Shown piece by piece: positions 23,531 through 35,580 of a DNA stretch of 64,000 nucleotides. A program made the translations under genes and the position numbers. Within the stretch, counting starts at the first letter, position 1. Every line of letters begins with the position of its first letter. Below the pieces are notes generated by a model. The model worked only from the letters and a program-made list of their open reading frames with translations. It ran no database searches and had not been told where the DNA came from. Origin of the DNA: Cymbidium sinense (lineage: Eukaryota; Streptophyta; Magnoliopsida; Asparagales; Orchidaceae); NCBI GenBank assembly GCA_021442155.1, contig CM038228.1, forward strand, positions 86,940,114 through 87,004,113, given 5' to 3'.

Positions 23531-25030
23531 ACAGATTTTCTGATTTAAAAAATTAATTTAAATCGCCTAAAACTTCAAAAATTTATAGAAAATAAAATAT
23601 TTTATCAAAAATTGCAAACAAGAGCTCGTTGGATTTATATTTCCAAGGGAAATCCAACAAACCGAAAATCCCCAAACTTCACTAAGAATTTTGAGCTTAA
23701 TTTGAGTTTTAGTGAAAATCAAATTTCATTAATTTAATCAAAAATATATGCCAAATTAAGTTCAAATTTTTAGGGATTTAAAAGAAAGTTAAAACACACC
23801 AACCATAAAAATTTCAAGTGAAAAGGACTTCTAGATTGGGAGAAATTAAATTTTGAAATTTAGATTATCCATTTTAATAAAATAAATCAAATAAAAATTC
23901 AAAAATTTACAGAAATCTTCAAAATGGCTTAAATCACTTCAATTGACATCTAGGACTCTTAAAAAAATAATGTGATTTTTTGAATCCTAATGAACCCCAA
24001 ACAAACACTTAAGATTAAAGTTTAATCAATTGAGGAGTTAATTAAAACATATTCTAAAAATAATTTAAATATCAAATCAAAATCAAAAATAAAATATCAC
24101 TTAAGCAATCATTAATCAAACCTCAAATCAAAAAAATATCATCTTAGAGGAAATTAAATTAAATATGATTAAAGCTGTTTAAGTTAATAAAACTCAATTA
24201 AATGATTAAATCTTAAATCAAACTTAAAATTCAATAAATTTAGGAAACTTTAATATGGATCAAACTAATATAACTAAACCTACACTAAGTGTGGAGTCTT
24301 AATCATATGAAACTCCTGAATGAACATAAATAAATTGAAACTAATTAATCATTAAATAAACTAAAAAAATTAAATTAATTAGTAAACCAATACAACATAA
24401 TCATTTAATAATAATCGAATTAAACCAAATGAAGTTAAAGTAAACTAAATTAACATATAATTAAATCACATCCACTTGGAATAAGATAATTAATTAACTA
24501 TTAAATATTTTAACCTAATAACTAAATCAAGCATGTTAATGAAATCGGACAAACATAATAAATGAATCAAATCAAATAAAACTCTAATCATAAATAATCA
24601 AACTTAATCGAAATGAAATAAACAATTAATTCACCTAATAACAATGATGGTAATAACAACAATCCTTTAATCAAATTAAACTTAAGGAAAACACTTAACT
24701 AAATCAAATCAGTCACATGTGAGAAATTAAGTCATTAATCTCTAATTAAACAAACCCTTGATTAATCTAATGATTTAAAAATTTAATTACCCTTAATCAA
24801 ACTTAATTAGTCAAACATCTAATAAATACAAACTTAATCAACTAATCCATCAACCTAATTAATCAAATTAGTTTAAATAAGTTACATTAAAGCTGACTCT
24901 AAAATTAAGCTTAAATCAAACCCCTAATTAAATTTAATAATCAATCACACCTCCTAATTAAGTTAATCAAATTAATCATATTAAACTTAAGCTTAATCAA
25001 ACATAATCAAAATGCAATTAGATACTAATC

Positions 25031-25056
25031 AACAACAACAACAACAACAACAACAA
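25031..25056 (+). repeat. (CAA)n tail of the LINE
   Basis: Plus-strand CAA repeats are the complement of the (TTG)n that ends this LINE type at its 3' side. Confidence 0.85.
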
Positions 25057-25559
25057 GCCTTAATCCCACTGGTAATGCTACATGAATCGCCATCAGGTCC
25101 TATTATGTGTCAAATTCTCATTTAATTCAAATATAAGATCATTTTTATACATCTTAACCAAGTCTTTTAGGTCTACCCTACCTTTCTTAACATAAGGAAA
25201 AATCTAATGCATCTACTTCCTAATGGTCATACGACGCTTTATGTGGCCAAACCATCTCGACTCTCCCTAATCTTATCTACCATGAGCTACTCCAACTTTT
25301 TCCAAACATACTCATTTTGCATTCTATCTCTAAGTAAAGCCACTCATCCACCGAGCATCCTCATCTCTGAACACTTAACTTAGTCTTATGTTTCTCTTTA
25401 TTGGCCAACAGCACTATAGTCATTGCGGTCTTACCACCATCTTATAAAATTTTCCTTAAGTTTAAGGAAACTATCACAGATGCATTCCTCCACTTCAACC
25501 ATCCAACTTGAATTCTACTAATAATATCTTCATCTATTTCACCATCATTTTGAACAATA

Positions 25560-26950
25560 GAGCCTAAATATCTAATCGCCACTCTTATTAATGACTTGAT
25601 CACCCAAAGTCAACACACCACTAAAATTTCTACAACTAAAATTACACTCCATATATTTAGTTTTAGATCTGCTTAAATGAAAACCTTTAGACTCTAAAGT
25701 TGACCTCCATAATTCAAGTGTTGGACTCTCTAGTCTTATCAACAAGAAGAATGTCATCACAAAAAAGCATACACCGGGGTACATCTTCTTGTAAATGCCT
25801 TAAGAACATCCATAACTAAAGTAAAAGATAAGGGCTTAATGTTGATCCTTGATGTAATCCAACTAAATAGGAAAATAGTTTGTCAATCCTCCTTGTGTTT
25901 GGACACAAGTGTGCTCTAGTATACATATCCTTAATGACTTGAATATAACCAATATTAACTTCTTTTGTTCTAGAACTCTCCAAAGAACATCTCGAGACTT
26001 TTCATAAGCTTTCTAAATCAATAAATATCATATGTAGATCCTTTTTTTTCTATGCTTCTCCATCAAACCTCTTAACAAATGTAACATCCATAATAGATCT
26101 ACCTGCATGAAACCAAACATTGAGAAACTTCAGATCACATCGTAACCATGCTCAATTACTCTCTCCCATAATTTTAATGTACATTAATTAATTCCTCTAT
26201 AATTTGCACAATCTTGTGCATCACCTTTATTCTTAAATACAACCAACAAACTCTTTCTCCACTCATCCGCATCTTTTAGTCTTTAAAATAACATTAAAAG
26301 ATTTGTAAGCCAAGAAATTCCTTGATCTCCTAAACATTTCCACACTTCTATTGGAATATTATCCGTCCATCGCTTTTCCACATTTCATTTTCTTTAAAGC
26401 TTCACTAACTTCATTTACTAATACGATGATAAAATGAAATTTTCTATTTTTGTTTAGGGTATTAAGGTTAAAAATCAATCGACTTTCAGATCCTTCATTG
26501 AAAAGTTTATTAAGATACCTCATCCACCTATTTTCAATATCTTTTCTAAGAAAAGCACTTTATTATTTTCATCCTTACTCCCTCACTTGAACTATGTCTT
26601 TACTTCTATCTCTTTATTTTAACTTATACATACATCTTTCACCTTCTTTGGTATCTAATCTATTGTATAAATCACTAAAAGCTAAATTTTTGCATCATAT
26701 ATTGCTTTCTTAGAATCTCTACAGGCCATTTTATATCTTTCCCAATTCTCCGAGTTTTTACATCTAAACCAAGTTTTATAACAATGCTTCTTATTTCTTA
26801 TCTTTTCTTGACACTCGACTCCACCACCAACTATTCTTATTAAAAGAAGCTTTTCCTTTGATTCGCCAAGCACATCTTTAGCAACTTGTTTAATAGCACT
26901 TGATACTTTTTCCCACATAACGTTTTTCCTTATGAACATCCCAAACTTTA
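25560..26950 (-). pseudogene. LINE reverse transcriptase, broken
   Basis: Two open pieces stand out. One (26939 to 26682) carries CQEKIRNKKHCYKTWFRC and ENWERYKMACRDSKKAI, the linker before the RT of plant RTE elements. The other (25784 to 25572) carries the end of the palm and thumb with LELWRSTLESKGFHLSRSK and KYMECNFS. Just upstream of it, CMLFCDDI holds the catalytic Asp pair (codons 25758 to 25753); the usual residue before DD is Ala. Several frameshifts separate the pieces. Confidence 0.8.
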
Positions 26951-27099
26951 ATTTCTTAGCTTGCTCTTAAAATATTTTTATTTGTATTCTTTAAGTGTCC
27001 CCATCTAATCCTACAATAATTTAGTTTATTTTTTCTCTTACAACCTTTCATCTTAAAATCTAAAACTAATAGTAAAATTTCACTTGGAATGACCTTACA

Positions 27100-27770
27100 A
27101 TCTTTACAATCTAAACGATCTATTTTTCTTATCAAAAAATAATCAATCTGTGTTTTACTAGATCCATTTTTATAAGTAATAATATGTTCATCTCTTTCTT
27201 AAATAAAGTATTAGCAACTACAAAATCATAAGCTGGCAAAATCTAATATAGTACCTTCTTCATTAGTCACTCCAAATCCATAACCACCATGAATACTTTT
27301 AAAATCTTCTACCACTCTACCAACATGTCCATTTAAATCTCCAATAAATACTTTTTCTTCAAGAGGTATCTTTTGTATTAATCCTCTAATTCATTCCAAA
27401 TTTTTCTTTTGAGCTTACCTCCAAACCTACTTGAGGAGATTATAACATTGATAATCTTAGTCAACAATAATCTTAAAGCTATAATTCTATCTCCACATCT
27501 ATTAATACTTATAACATTATCCTTAAACTTTTATCTATAATCACACCTACACCATTTCTAGTTCACTTTTACCTGAATACCAAAGTTTAAAACCTAAACT
27601 ATCAATCTTAGCCTTCTAACCCATTTAGTTTCTTGAACACATAAAATATTTATCTTTCTATGAACCATAATATCTATTAATTCCATTAATTTAATAAGAG
27701 TACCTATATTCCAAGATCCAAACCTAATTCTAGTTTCATGGACTAACTTCTTGCCCATCCGCCCATATAA
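27100..27770 (-). pseudogene. LINE apurinic-type endonuclease domain, broken
   Basis: Minus-strand reading begins RIRFGSWNIGTL (about 27735), the N-terminal motif with the catalytic Asn. It later gives FIGDLNGHVGRVVEDF (27300-27350), the GD-N-H core with catalytic Asp and His. The region continues with HGGYGFGVTNEEGTILDFA, common in plant RTE endonucleases. Stops and frame changes interrupt it. In the family this enzyme nicks target DNA to prime reverse transcription. Confidence 0.8.
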
Positions 27771-28965
27771 TGTGGGAACCCTTGCTTATTTAACATCGCA
27801 CGGCCATGCAAATTTCTAGCATATTTTTCATCAATTCAATTCAAAAATCTGTGGGATTAAATAACACAATGATTTAAAGGATTCATGTCATGATTATTTC
27901 GACAAATTTCTAACTACTAAAATCCACTTTTGCATCCTACTTGGGACCCAAAATGGTAGTGTCAAACCTAAAACCTAATCATTAAGTCATTAATCATCAC
28001 AAAATTAAATAAATCTTTATTTAATTTAATAATTAACTTAAATACACTTAATTAAACTAATTACTCTTAAGATAATCCAATTGAATGGACACCTAATTAA
28101 TGCAAACTTAATAAATTAATCCACCATCTTAATAAACTAAATTAACTTTATAAATTAGATTAAAATTAATCTACTAATTTGATCACACATCTCAAGTAAA
28201 CTAATTAAAGCAATTAAATTAATCATATTAAACTTAAACTTAATCAAACATAAATGTTAAAATCAATCAATTTAAACTTAAATCATTAAATCATTAATTA
28301 CATCATTAACCTAAACAAATTTGAAATCAAATTTAAAAAAAATTTAAACAAATCTAATTTAATAATTGATCACACCTCTTAAACAAACTAATTAAGTTAA
28401 TCAAATTAATCATATTAAACTGAAACATAATAAGAATGTAATTCAATACTAATCAAAACCTAAATTAAACTTAAATTATTAAGTCATCATTCATTAACCT
28501 AAACAAATATGAAAGCAAAAAAAAAATTAAACAAACCTATAATTACATAAATACACTTTAAAAATTAAACTATATAATTATATTGAACCTAAGCAAACCC
28601 ATAGACTAATAATAAAGCTAATCAAATCAAATTAAATCAAATTAAATTAAATTAAGAAAGACTCTCATCAATTTAATATGCAATCAAATCAAATCTCATT
28701 CAACCTACTTAAATAAGATAAACTAATTAACTATCCAATGTATGAAATCAAAATGCAAACCAAACTTTGATAAACATGACAAATGGATGAGATTAAAAGA
28801 TAAAATCCTAATTACAAAGAATCAAACTCAATTAAAATCAAAATAAAATCTCAATTAATCTAATCTTATTAAACTGCAAATGAATGAACCATAATCAAAT
28901 CAAATAAATATAAAGCCAAGTCACATAACCATAATCAAAGGAAAGAATTAAATATTAATTTAAAA

Positions 28966-29230
28966 GGATATTGAATTATCAAGATTTAATTAAACCAAAA
29001 CATCTAATCTGAAATTAATCAATCAAAAACACATGAATTTAAACAAACTTAAACTTCATTAGAGATCAAGGATATTGAATTATCATGATTTAATTAAACC
29101 AAAATATCTAATCTGAAATTAATCAATCAAAAAGACATGAATTTAAATAAACTTAAACTTCATTAGATATCAAGGATATTGAATTATCAAGATGTAATTA
29201 AACCAAAACATCTGAATCAAAATCAATCAA
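28966..29230 (+). repeat. 104-bp tandem repeat in the B LTR
   Basis: 'ggatattgaattatca' starts at 28966, 29070 and 29174, giving a period of 104 bp and about two and a half units. The B 3' LTR carries a shorter, more decayed version (about 50695-50930). Confidence 0.8.
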
Positions 29231-31359
29231 TCAAATACTTAAACCAACTCAAATTCTAAGCTCTAAATCAAATCAAATAAATTACACAAATTCAAATGGG
29301 CTAATTAAGATACTTAAGGACCTTTAGATTCTTTAGAATTAGATGTAATATGATGAGTTCCATCTACAAATGAATTTCATTTTACTCTTCATTCTTGAAA
29401 ACCTAAACATCATTTTAACCAAATAAAAGTGAAATAAAAATAAAAATAAATCATTAAATCATTTAAATTGGAATCACCCAAAGGTAAAAGTTAAACAAAT
29501 TCAAACTCCAAATTGAAACTTAAACTAAAGAAGCCTAATAAAGTCTTGCCACACAAGCCCTAAGTACACACACTAAAATACTAAGTCAGCCCTTCTAGTG
29601 CTAAGTTAGGGCGTTGTATGTATGATGTTATGTTTTATTTTGTGATGTAATATTTAGATTGGATATTAGGGTGTATGTTTCGTAGACAGGATGTTATGCC
29701 GTTATTAGCCTAATCATATTTTTTGCAGGGGGTTGTGCTTATGGGGCCACTGTAATAAAAATATAAATGTGTTTTCTATGCAGGTTACTTAGCCCCTGAG
29801 CATAACTCACGTTAGATAAATTGGCTTTACCCGTGGGTGCTAAGTCCAAATTATTCATATAACTGCTTATGGTATGTTTAGCTAACATTTGTTTTGCAAG
29901 TGTAGCTAGATTTATTTTTCTTATTTTGATGTAATTTTGTATTAGAATTAAGATTAGTATGGGGGATTAGAGGAAGGCTTAGTCCTGGGTGCCTGGATGC
30001 CTTTAGAGCAAATCAAATAAAAAAAAGAGAATGAAGAAATGAAGAAAAGAAGACCCCATAGCATGTATTATTTTTTGTAATCTAGGTTGTATAAGGATAG
30101 AGCTCAGCTACCCATCTTTTTTTCTCTTTTTGGGGTGTACTAACTAACCAGACCGCCTTTTATTCTTTTATGAAGTCTATAAAATTATTTGATGTTGTGT
30201 TTAGATTATGCATTAGAAACATGCTTTTCATAGTTTCTTTATGGTTGATGCTTGAATGTGTGGCAATGCGTAGGCTCTGGATGAAATTAATTTTTCTACC
30301 CCAATTAATAACACATAACTAAAATTTTAAAATAACTCATAACCTCACATAAAAGCCTAGGAATTAAATGAATATAATAAAAATTTTAGCACTTCCTTAG
30401 CTTGATGAACGAATGTATAATATCATGCATGTCATATTATTCCACTCTTATTAAGAGGGGCTTCCATCTTTACTAGAGAATGAAGGCTTAACCTGTGAGA
30501 GCCTTTGATGGAAGAACAACCCTTTCTCTCTTGATTTGACCCATAATTAAGTTCTCATATATTTAGGCGTACAAAATCTCCATACTGTGTCAAAATAAAG
30601 AGTCCAAAAGAATCAAATAAATTTGATAAAATTTGCATGAGATTAAGTCATGATTTCATGCCACTCATATTCTAGTCTCTTAGGGAGTGAGTTCAAAGAC
30701 TTAGTCTCCTTTCTAAATGAACAACAGTCTAGCCATCTTGCAAAGCATAAGACTTGCTTACATGGATTTAAAGGGTGAAGGGTAGGAGGAGTTAGCTGGA
30801 TACCACTCCAGGCGGTAATAAGTTCAACACTCTGGTGGTTTATTCTCTCTTATGGAGGTAAACTATATACCCATTTTGCCTTAGATTTAGGTCGACTTTT
30901 GGCCCTTGCCAAAGCCCCCTAGATTTAGGATCTCAAGTTGATGTTTTCCTTTGTGGGCTACAAGCATAAATCCTTACCTCTTAGGCATTTCCATAATCTT
31001 ATGTTGTGAATTATACCCCAAGAATCTAATAAAATGTCAACTCAAATAATTAACTCTCTTCAATTTCAAAAATATAAAGCCCAATTATAGGTAGATTGGA
31101 ATGCTCACTAGGCTTCCTAGTATCATGAGCATTCCCTACTTTCTCCCTTTGGATTCCAAAAATAAGTCTTCTCCTTGATCTATCACATTTGCTTTTCTAA
31201 AATAGTCAATCTTTTGATAGTATTAATCTTAAAATCTTTGGAGACCCTAATTGTCTACTTTAATTAAGAGTATTCTTAAAAAATTCTCATTTCTTAGGAT
31301 GTAATTAACTATGGGGGCTTGCCTACATAGGGAACTTAATGAACTCGACTTAAAATAAA

Positions 31360-31389
31360 CCCTACTTTACTTTTCCATGTAAAGTAGGG
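31360..31389 (+). other. U5-side LTR hairpin, B 5' LTR
   Basis: CCCTACTTTAC-TTTTCCAT-GTAAAGTAGGG is a perfect 11-pair stem with an eight-base loop, about 180 bases before the LTR end. Copies with the same or nearly the same loop occur at 5051, 15491, 53064 and, inverted, 61505-61534. Confidence 0.75.
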
Positions 31390-31578
31390 GAAAGATTTTT
31401 GATATATTCAAGACCCATCATGCCTAGAGTCCTTAAAGTGATTAGTCCATTATGGTGGTGACTTCTATCTTTTGATATAGTACATCATTCCTTAATATCA
31501 TACCCGATCACTTCAATAAGTACCCCCTAAAATCTGTGTGGTGTCCCACATCTCAAAAATAAACACCATATATTTTTC

Positions 31579-31596
31579 TGGCGACTCCACTGGGGA
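31579..31596 (+). other. Primer-binding site, element B
   Basis: TGGCGACTCCACTGGGGA starts ten bases after the LTR terminus and is the best preserved PBS in the window. It is the form I associate with plant Ogre/Tat elements. Confidence 0.85.
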
Positions 31597-31743
31597 TGGT
31601 TCCTCTCTCCATATTTAGTAGACAATCATTATCTCCAAACATCGATAGTGGACTTATATTTTATATAAGCCTGAGACTTTCATTCTTTCCGTTGACACTT
31701 AGCTTATTTCATCCTTAAGCAAAGCTCGCCAACATCCTTTAAG

Positions 31744-31775
31744 TTTTAGGACCTCACTCCTTGTGGGTCTTAAAA
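31744..31775 (+). other. Leader hairpin 1, element B
   Basis: TTTTAGGACCTCAC pairs with GTGGGTCTTAAAA around a TCCTT loop with one bulged T. The stem bases next to the loop differ from A (CTTCAC/GTGAAG) yet still pair. Confidence 0.7.
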
Positions 31776-31848
31776 TCCCTATTGGATTCTCCCAATATGT
31801 GAAAATTAAAATTAATCAAATAAAGAAGATGACCAAAATTAAGGACCT

Positions 31849-31870
31849 CTTCACCATCCTGATGGTGAGG
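31849..31870 (+). other. Leader hairpin 2, element B
   Basis: CTTCACCAT-CCTG-ATGGTGAGG: nine pairs including one G-U, same size and place as in A. Confidence 0.75.
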
Positions 31871-32104
31871 TAGGGTTCATCCCATGAACAATAAGAAAAT
31901 AAAACTCTTCTATAAAATAACATGTCTGTCCAAAAAGCACTTTTTCAAAATCCACATAATAAGAGATCTTTACACAAAAATTTGTAAGAAATTTTCAAAA
32001 AGGCACAAAACACATATAACCAAACCTCGTTTAACAAATCCTATGATTATTACATGGAGGTTCTTTTCAAAATCAAAATCAATCATTTTTAATGTCTTTT
32101 TTAA

Positions 32105-33710
32105 AAAGCACATTTTCTTTGGAATAGTTATCCCCATCCCACACGCTCAAATTTGTTGGATGGAGATTCTATTTTGAATAAAATCATATAAAATTGAAAC
32201 TCCACTTAGCATACTTCACATGTGCTAAAGTTGTAGTTTCCTCTCTTTTTGAAAAGCAATAAACCATACACACATAAAAGATAAGTCAAGACATATTTGA
32301 ACCCCCTACTTGACATACCCAAATTTATCAAATGGGAGTTCCAATTCCCTTGGAGAAGGTAGAGCAAATTGAATTATATTTGCATTTGTTTGATAAAACT
32401 CCTTCTTGCCAAAGTCTTGGACTTCGAAACACATTGGGAGCTCCTTTGACATGACCAAGTATATCAAAAAAGACCCCCTCTTTTTTGAAAATCATAAGAA
32501 TAAATTGAACTCCATTTAACATACCTAAGTTTGTTGAATAAGTTCTTTTCTTTCAAAAATCATAAACACACTTGACTTATACTTAACATTCCAAATTTTT
32601 TAAGTGAGAGTTTCATTTTCAAAAATCATAAACACATTTGACTTTCACTTAACATACTAAATTTGTTAAGTGAGAGTTTCATTTTCAAAATCATAAACAC
32701 ATTTGAATTTCACTTAACATACCAAATTTGTTAAGTGAGAGTTTCATTTTCAAAAATCATAACACATTTAACTTTCACTTAACACACCAAATTTGTTAAG
32801 TGAGAGTTTCATTTTCAAAAATCATAAACACGTTTGACTTTCACTTAACATTTGTTAAGTGAGAGTTTCATTTTCAAAATCATAACACATTTGACTTTCA
32901 CTTAACTACCAAATTTGTTAAGTGAGAGTTTCATTTTCAAAATCATAAACACATTTGACTTTCACTTAACATACCAAATTTGTTAAGTGAGAGTTTCATT
33001 TTTAAAATCATAAACATATTTGACTTTCACTTAACATACCAAATTTGTTAAGTGAGAGTTTCATTTTCAAAATCATAAACATATTTGACTTTCACTTAAC
33101 ATACCAAATTTGTCAAGTGAGAGTTTCATTTTTTCATAAACACATTTGACCTTCACTAACATACCAAATTTGTTTAAGGATCCAATTTTCATCATAAATA
33201 CATTTGCTTTCACTTAACATACCAAATTTGTTGAGTGAGAGAGTCTCATTCTCAAAAAAAAATTAAACATATCTCAAACACATTTGGGGCTTTCACTTAA
33301 CATACCAAATTTGTTAAGTGGGACTCCCTTTTTCAAAGAAAAGCAAATATATCTTACAATCACATTGGACTTTCACTTAGCATACTAAATTTGTTAAGTG
33401 AAAGTCTCATCATAAAGCACAAATTAAACGCAAGTGGCCTTTACTTAACATACCAAATTTGTTAAGTAAGAAGCCCCATTCTCAAATCAAAATATCACAC
33501 AATCAAATCTTTTCACAAGCAAAAATATTTCACAAACATAATCACAACCTCTTCTTAGCATACCCAAATTTGCTAAGTAGAGGTCTTTCAAACTATCAAT
33601 ATTTTCAAACAAGATGCACAAAACACAAATATCTCCAAGAAAATCTCTCCTCAAATTTTAAAACCCCACCCAACCTACCTAAATCGATTGAGTATGGGTT
33701 CTAAATCAAA
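32105..33710 (+). repeat. Leader hairpin array, element B
   Basis: More than 20 units, mostly 60-65 bp. The core is CACTTAACA-taccaaatt-TGTTAAGTG followed by 'agagtttcattttcaaaatcat' and an A/C-rich spacer. Units at 32580-33130 are nearly identical; those at the edges are divergent but their inverted repeats persist, for example CATCCCACA...TGTTGGATGG (32132-32163) and ATTTAACA...TGTTGAAT (32514-32540). Confidence 0.85.
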
Positions 33711-33762
33711 ATCAAATGGCAAAGACTCTCCTCAATATCCAAAATCTCTCTAAAATTTAAAT

Positions 33763-33803
33763 GAACCCCACTTAACATCCTTAAGATTGTTCAGTGTGGG
33801 TTC
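33763..33803 (+). other. Pre-gag leader hairpin, element B
   Basis: GAACCCCACTTAACA pairs with TGTTCAGTGTGGGTTC: about 14 pairs, one bulge and one mismatch, ending about 130 bases before the pre-gag ATG (33934). Confidence 0.7.
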
Positions 33804-33933
33804 AAATTCTGAATCAAATCTTGAGATCAATGATTGAAGGTGAATATCAAAGCAAGTATCTAACTCAGCTATTTTTTAACAATGCATATTTCAGTGTAGT
33901 TAGTTCATCCAGTCCTTAGTTAGTACAACATCT

Positions 33934-35580
33934 ATGGATCCCAACAAGTTTGTGTTTTCCTTCCCCACTTCTAAATTAGCCTGATCGCTATCTCTCTCTA
34001 CCACGCTCCACCTAGGTCATCTACTTTGGCCATGGTTTTGAGGGGTGAGGATTTCAGAGGGACCTCACCACAAGAAGTGAGGAGGTGTGGGACGCTTATC
34101 CGATTTGATATGCCATCTCGATTTTGAGTTTCCACTAAAGAGGAAGGCGCTATTGTTGCCCTGCAAGAGTTTTTTTATGCCAGTTGTTTTAGCCTAGGGT
34201 CAGTTAGTTACTTTTGCTACACCTCTAGCAAGGGCTACTACCCCCTCCTTAGACACCCCAAAGGGGAAGACTGTCTTGGTTTTTAAGATAGTATCCTCCA
34301 TGTTTGAGGTGAGTACTAGCTCTCACTCTACCATACATATACATACACAGCGTCACAATAAGAATCGCAAGGTTAAGTGACATCACAAGAGGGCAGAGAG
34401 AGAGATGGATGCCACTTCCCATTGGGAGGAGATCTCCTGAGACCACTCACATTTGAGTGGTTAGTTCCACCCCTCTCAACGGGATGGAGAGAATTATAGG
34501 AGGATTGTTGCACTCCACCACCATATTTGACACCCGCCTAGAGCAAAAACCCCTCATGCTGAAAGTCTTATGCCAGTGAGCCTACTGACGCCAGGTATAG
34601 TTTTTGATCTGAGGATAATTATTGCTAGGAGTGTCAGAAGTCAGATACAAAGGGAGAGAGCCTGGAGGGCCTCGCCTGATGAGTGTGGGAGTGACAAAGG
34701 TTTGCCGTGAGATCCACTTTGATAAATTTTCTCGATTGTCACCCCACTGGTCATTCGCATAACATCATCCCACGGTACTCATCATAGGAGGAGTAGGCTT
34801 ATAGTCGAGGGGCGTGCTACCTATGCACCGCTCCACTCACCGCCCACCATCATCTATCAAGCTCACGACATCCCCCATTCCAACCAAGATCTAGAAGCCC
34901 CCATTCGGGGAAAGACCTGCATCATTGGTGATGCAGCTACGACCCAAAGATCCCACTCCATCTACTCCACCCGTTGAGGTGAGGTTGAGCTCTCTTATTC
35001 GACCTCCGCCATGAAGAAGAAGGAATGGTGACCTAAGGCCACCGTGGTCAAGTCACCATCAAAGTCAAAGCAGTTATAGTTAAAGCAGCCCTTGTAGTCT
35101 CCACCTACAGCAGCATTAGTGGTGAAAGGGGTAGAGGATATAGATGTAGTGTCCATGAATGTAGATCTTCCCACAGTCAGTGTTCAGCTAGTGGGCAGTG
35201 ATCAGCATATACCTATTAGTGAGCACGGTCCTCCTAGAGATAGTAGTACAATGGTAAACAATGCTCGATGTATTTCTGTCAGTGAGCATAGACCCACTAC
35301 TAGTCAGCAGCAAGTGTTTGTCCCTGCACTATTAAATCACTCTTTAGACGAGATCATTGCTCAGTACTTCACTGAGAAGAGGGAACTCTTTAGGGGTGAT
35401 TGCTCTGATGAAGAGGATGCTATGATCAATTTTGATCCATATGAGGATGATCTCTTGGAGGACTCAATGGAAGTCCATATGGTCGACATTTGGGGTTCCC
35501 TCCTTAGGGATCAGCATAGTTAAGAGGGTGTTGTAGTTGAGAAAGAAGACACAACTAATTAAACCAAACACCTTCATCAA
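33934..35580 (+). pseudogene. Element B pre-gag coding region (Ogre ORF1-like position), broken
   Basis: ATG at 33934 opens MDPNKFVFSFPTSKLA before a stop, and homology to C then continues through many frame changes. The clearest piece is 35119-35523 (134 aa). It is acidic, contains ALLNHSLDEIIAQYFTEKRE, and ends with FDPYEDDLLEDSMEVHMVD and GSLL-DQ, shared with C 17594-17690. The rest is low-complexity and Ser/Pro/Thr-rich. No named domain recognised. The only long conserved block between the two elements is this acidic end, which may be the functional part. Confidence 0.55.

Larger units (their letters stand above)
25030..27965 (-). mobile_element. RTE-type LINE, antisense, inserted in the B 5' LTR
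   Basis: On the minus strand the order is endonuclease (27770 to 27100), linker, RT (26950 to 25560), and a 3' tail of TTG repeats (plus-strand CAA run at 25031-25056) preceded by GGGATTAAGGCTTG, the classic end of plant RTE-like LINEs. The uninterrupted LTR sequence at B 49640-49660 shows the insertion point, just after 'gatactaatcaa'. The right-hand edge is set where LTR similarity resumes and is uncertain by some 20 bases. Confidence 0.85.
20922..31568 (+). mobile_element. Element B: 5' LTR (interrupted by LINE)
   Basis: Matches 45512-53279 end to end except for the LINE. It lacks the first seven bases (TGACCTC) of the 3' LTR. Ends ...AAACACCA at 31568. Layout: conserved start, TTGACC-rich cluster (21560-22345), TATA box (22703), GC-rich patch (23160-23530), very AT-rich repeats of 'taattaagttaatcaaatt' type (23540-29300, with the LINE inside), then the conserved U5-side block (29580-31568). 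No coding capacity of its own. Confidence 0.88.
31597..33933 (+). mobile_element. Element B leader
   Basis: 2.3 kb of untranslated leader between PBS and the first ATG of the pre-gag region. It begins 'tggttcctctctcc' as in A, then carries hairpins 1 and 2, the hairpin array (32105-33710), and a strong terminal hairpin (33763-33803). The short open frames here are readings of the repeats. Confidence 0.8.

Noticed and set aside
32580..33130. Regularly spaced palindromic repeats resembling a CRISPR array
   Set aside because: Spacers are also repeated, the whole unit is tandem, the host is a plant, and the block lies in a retrotransposon leader.
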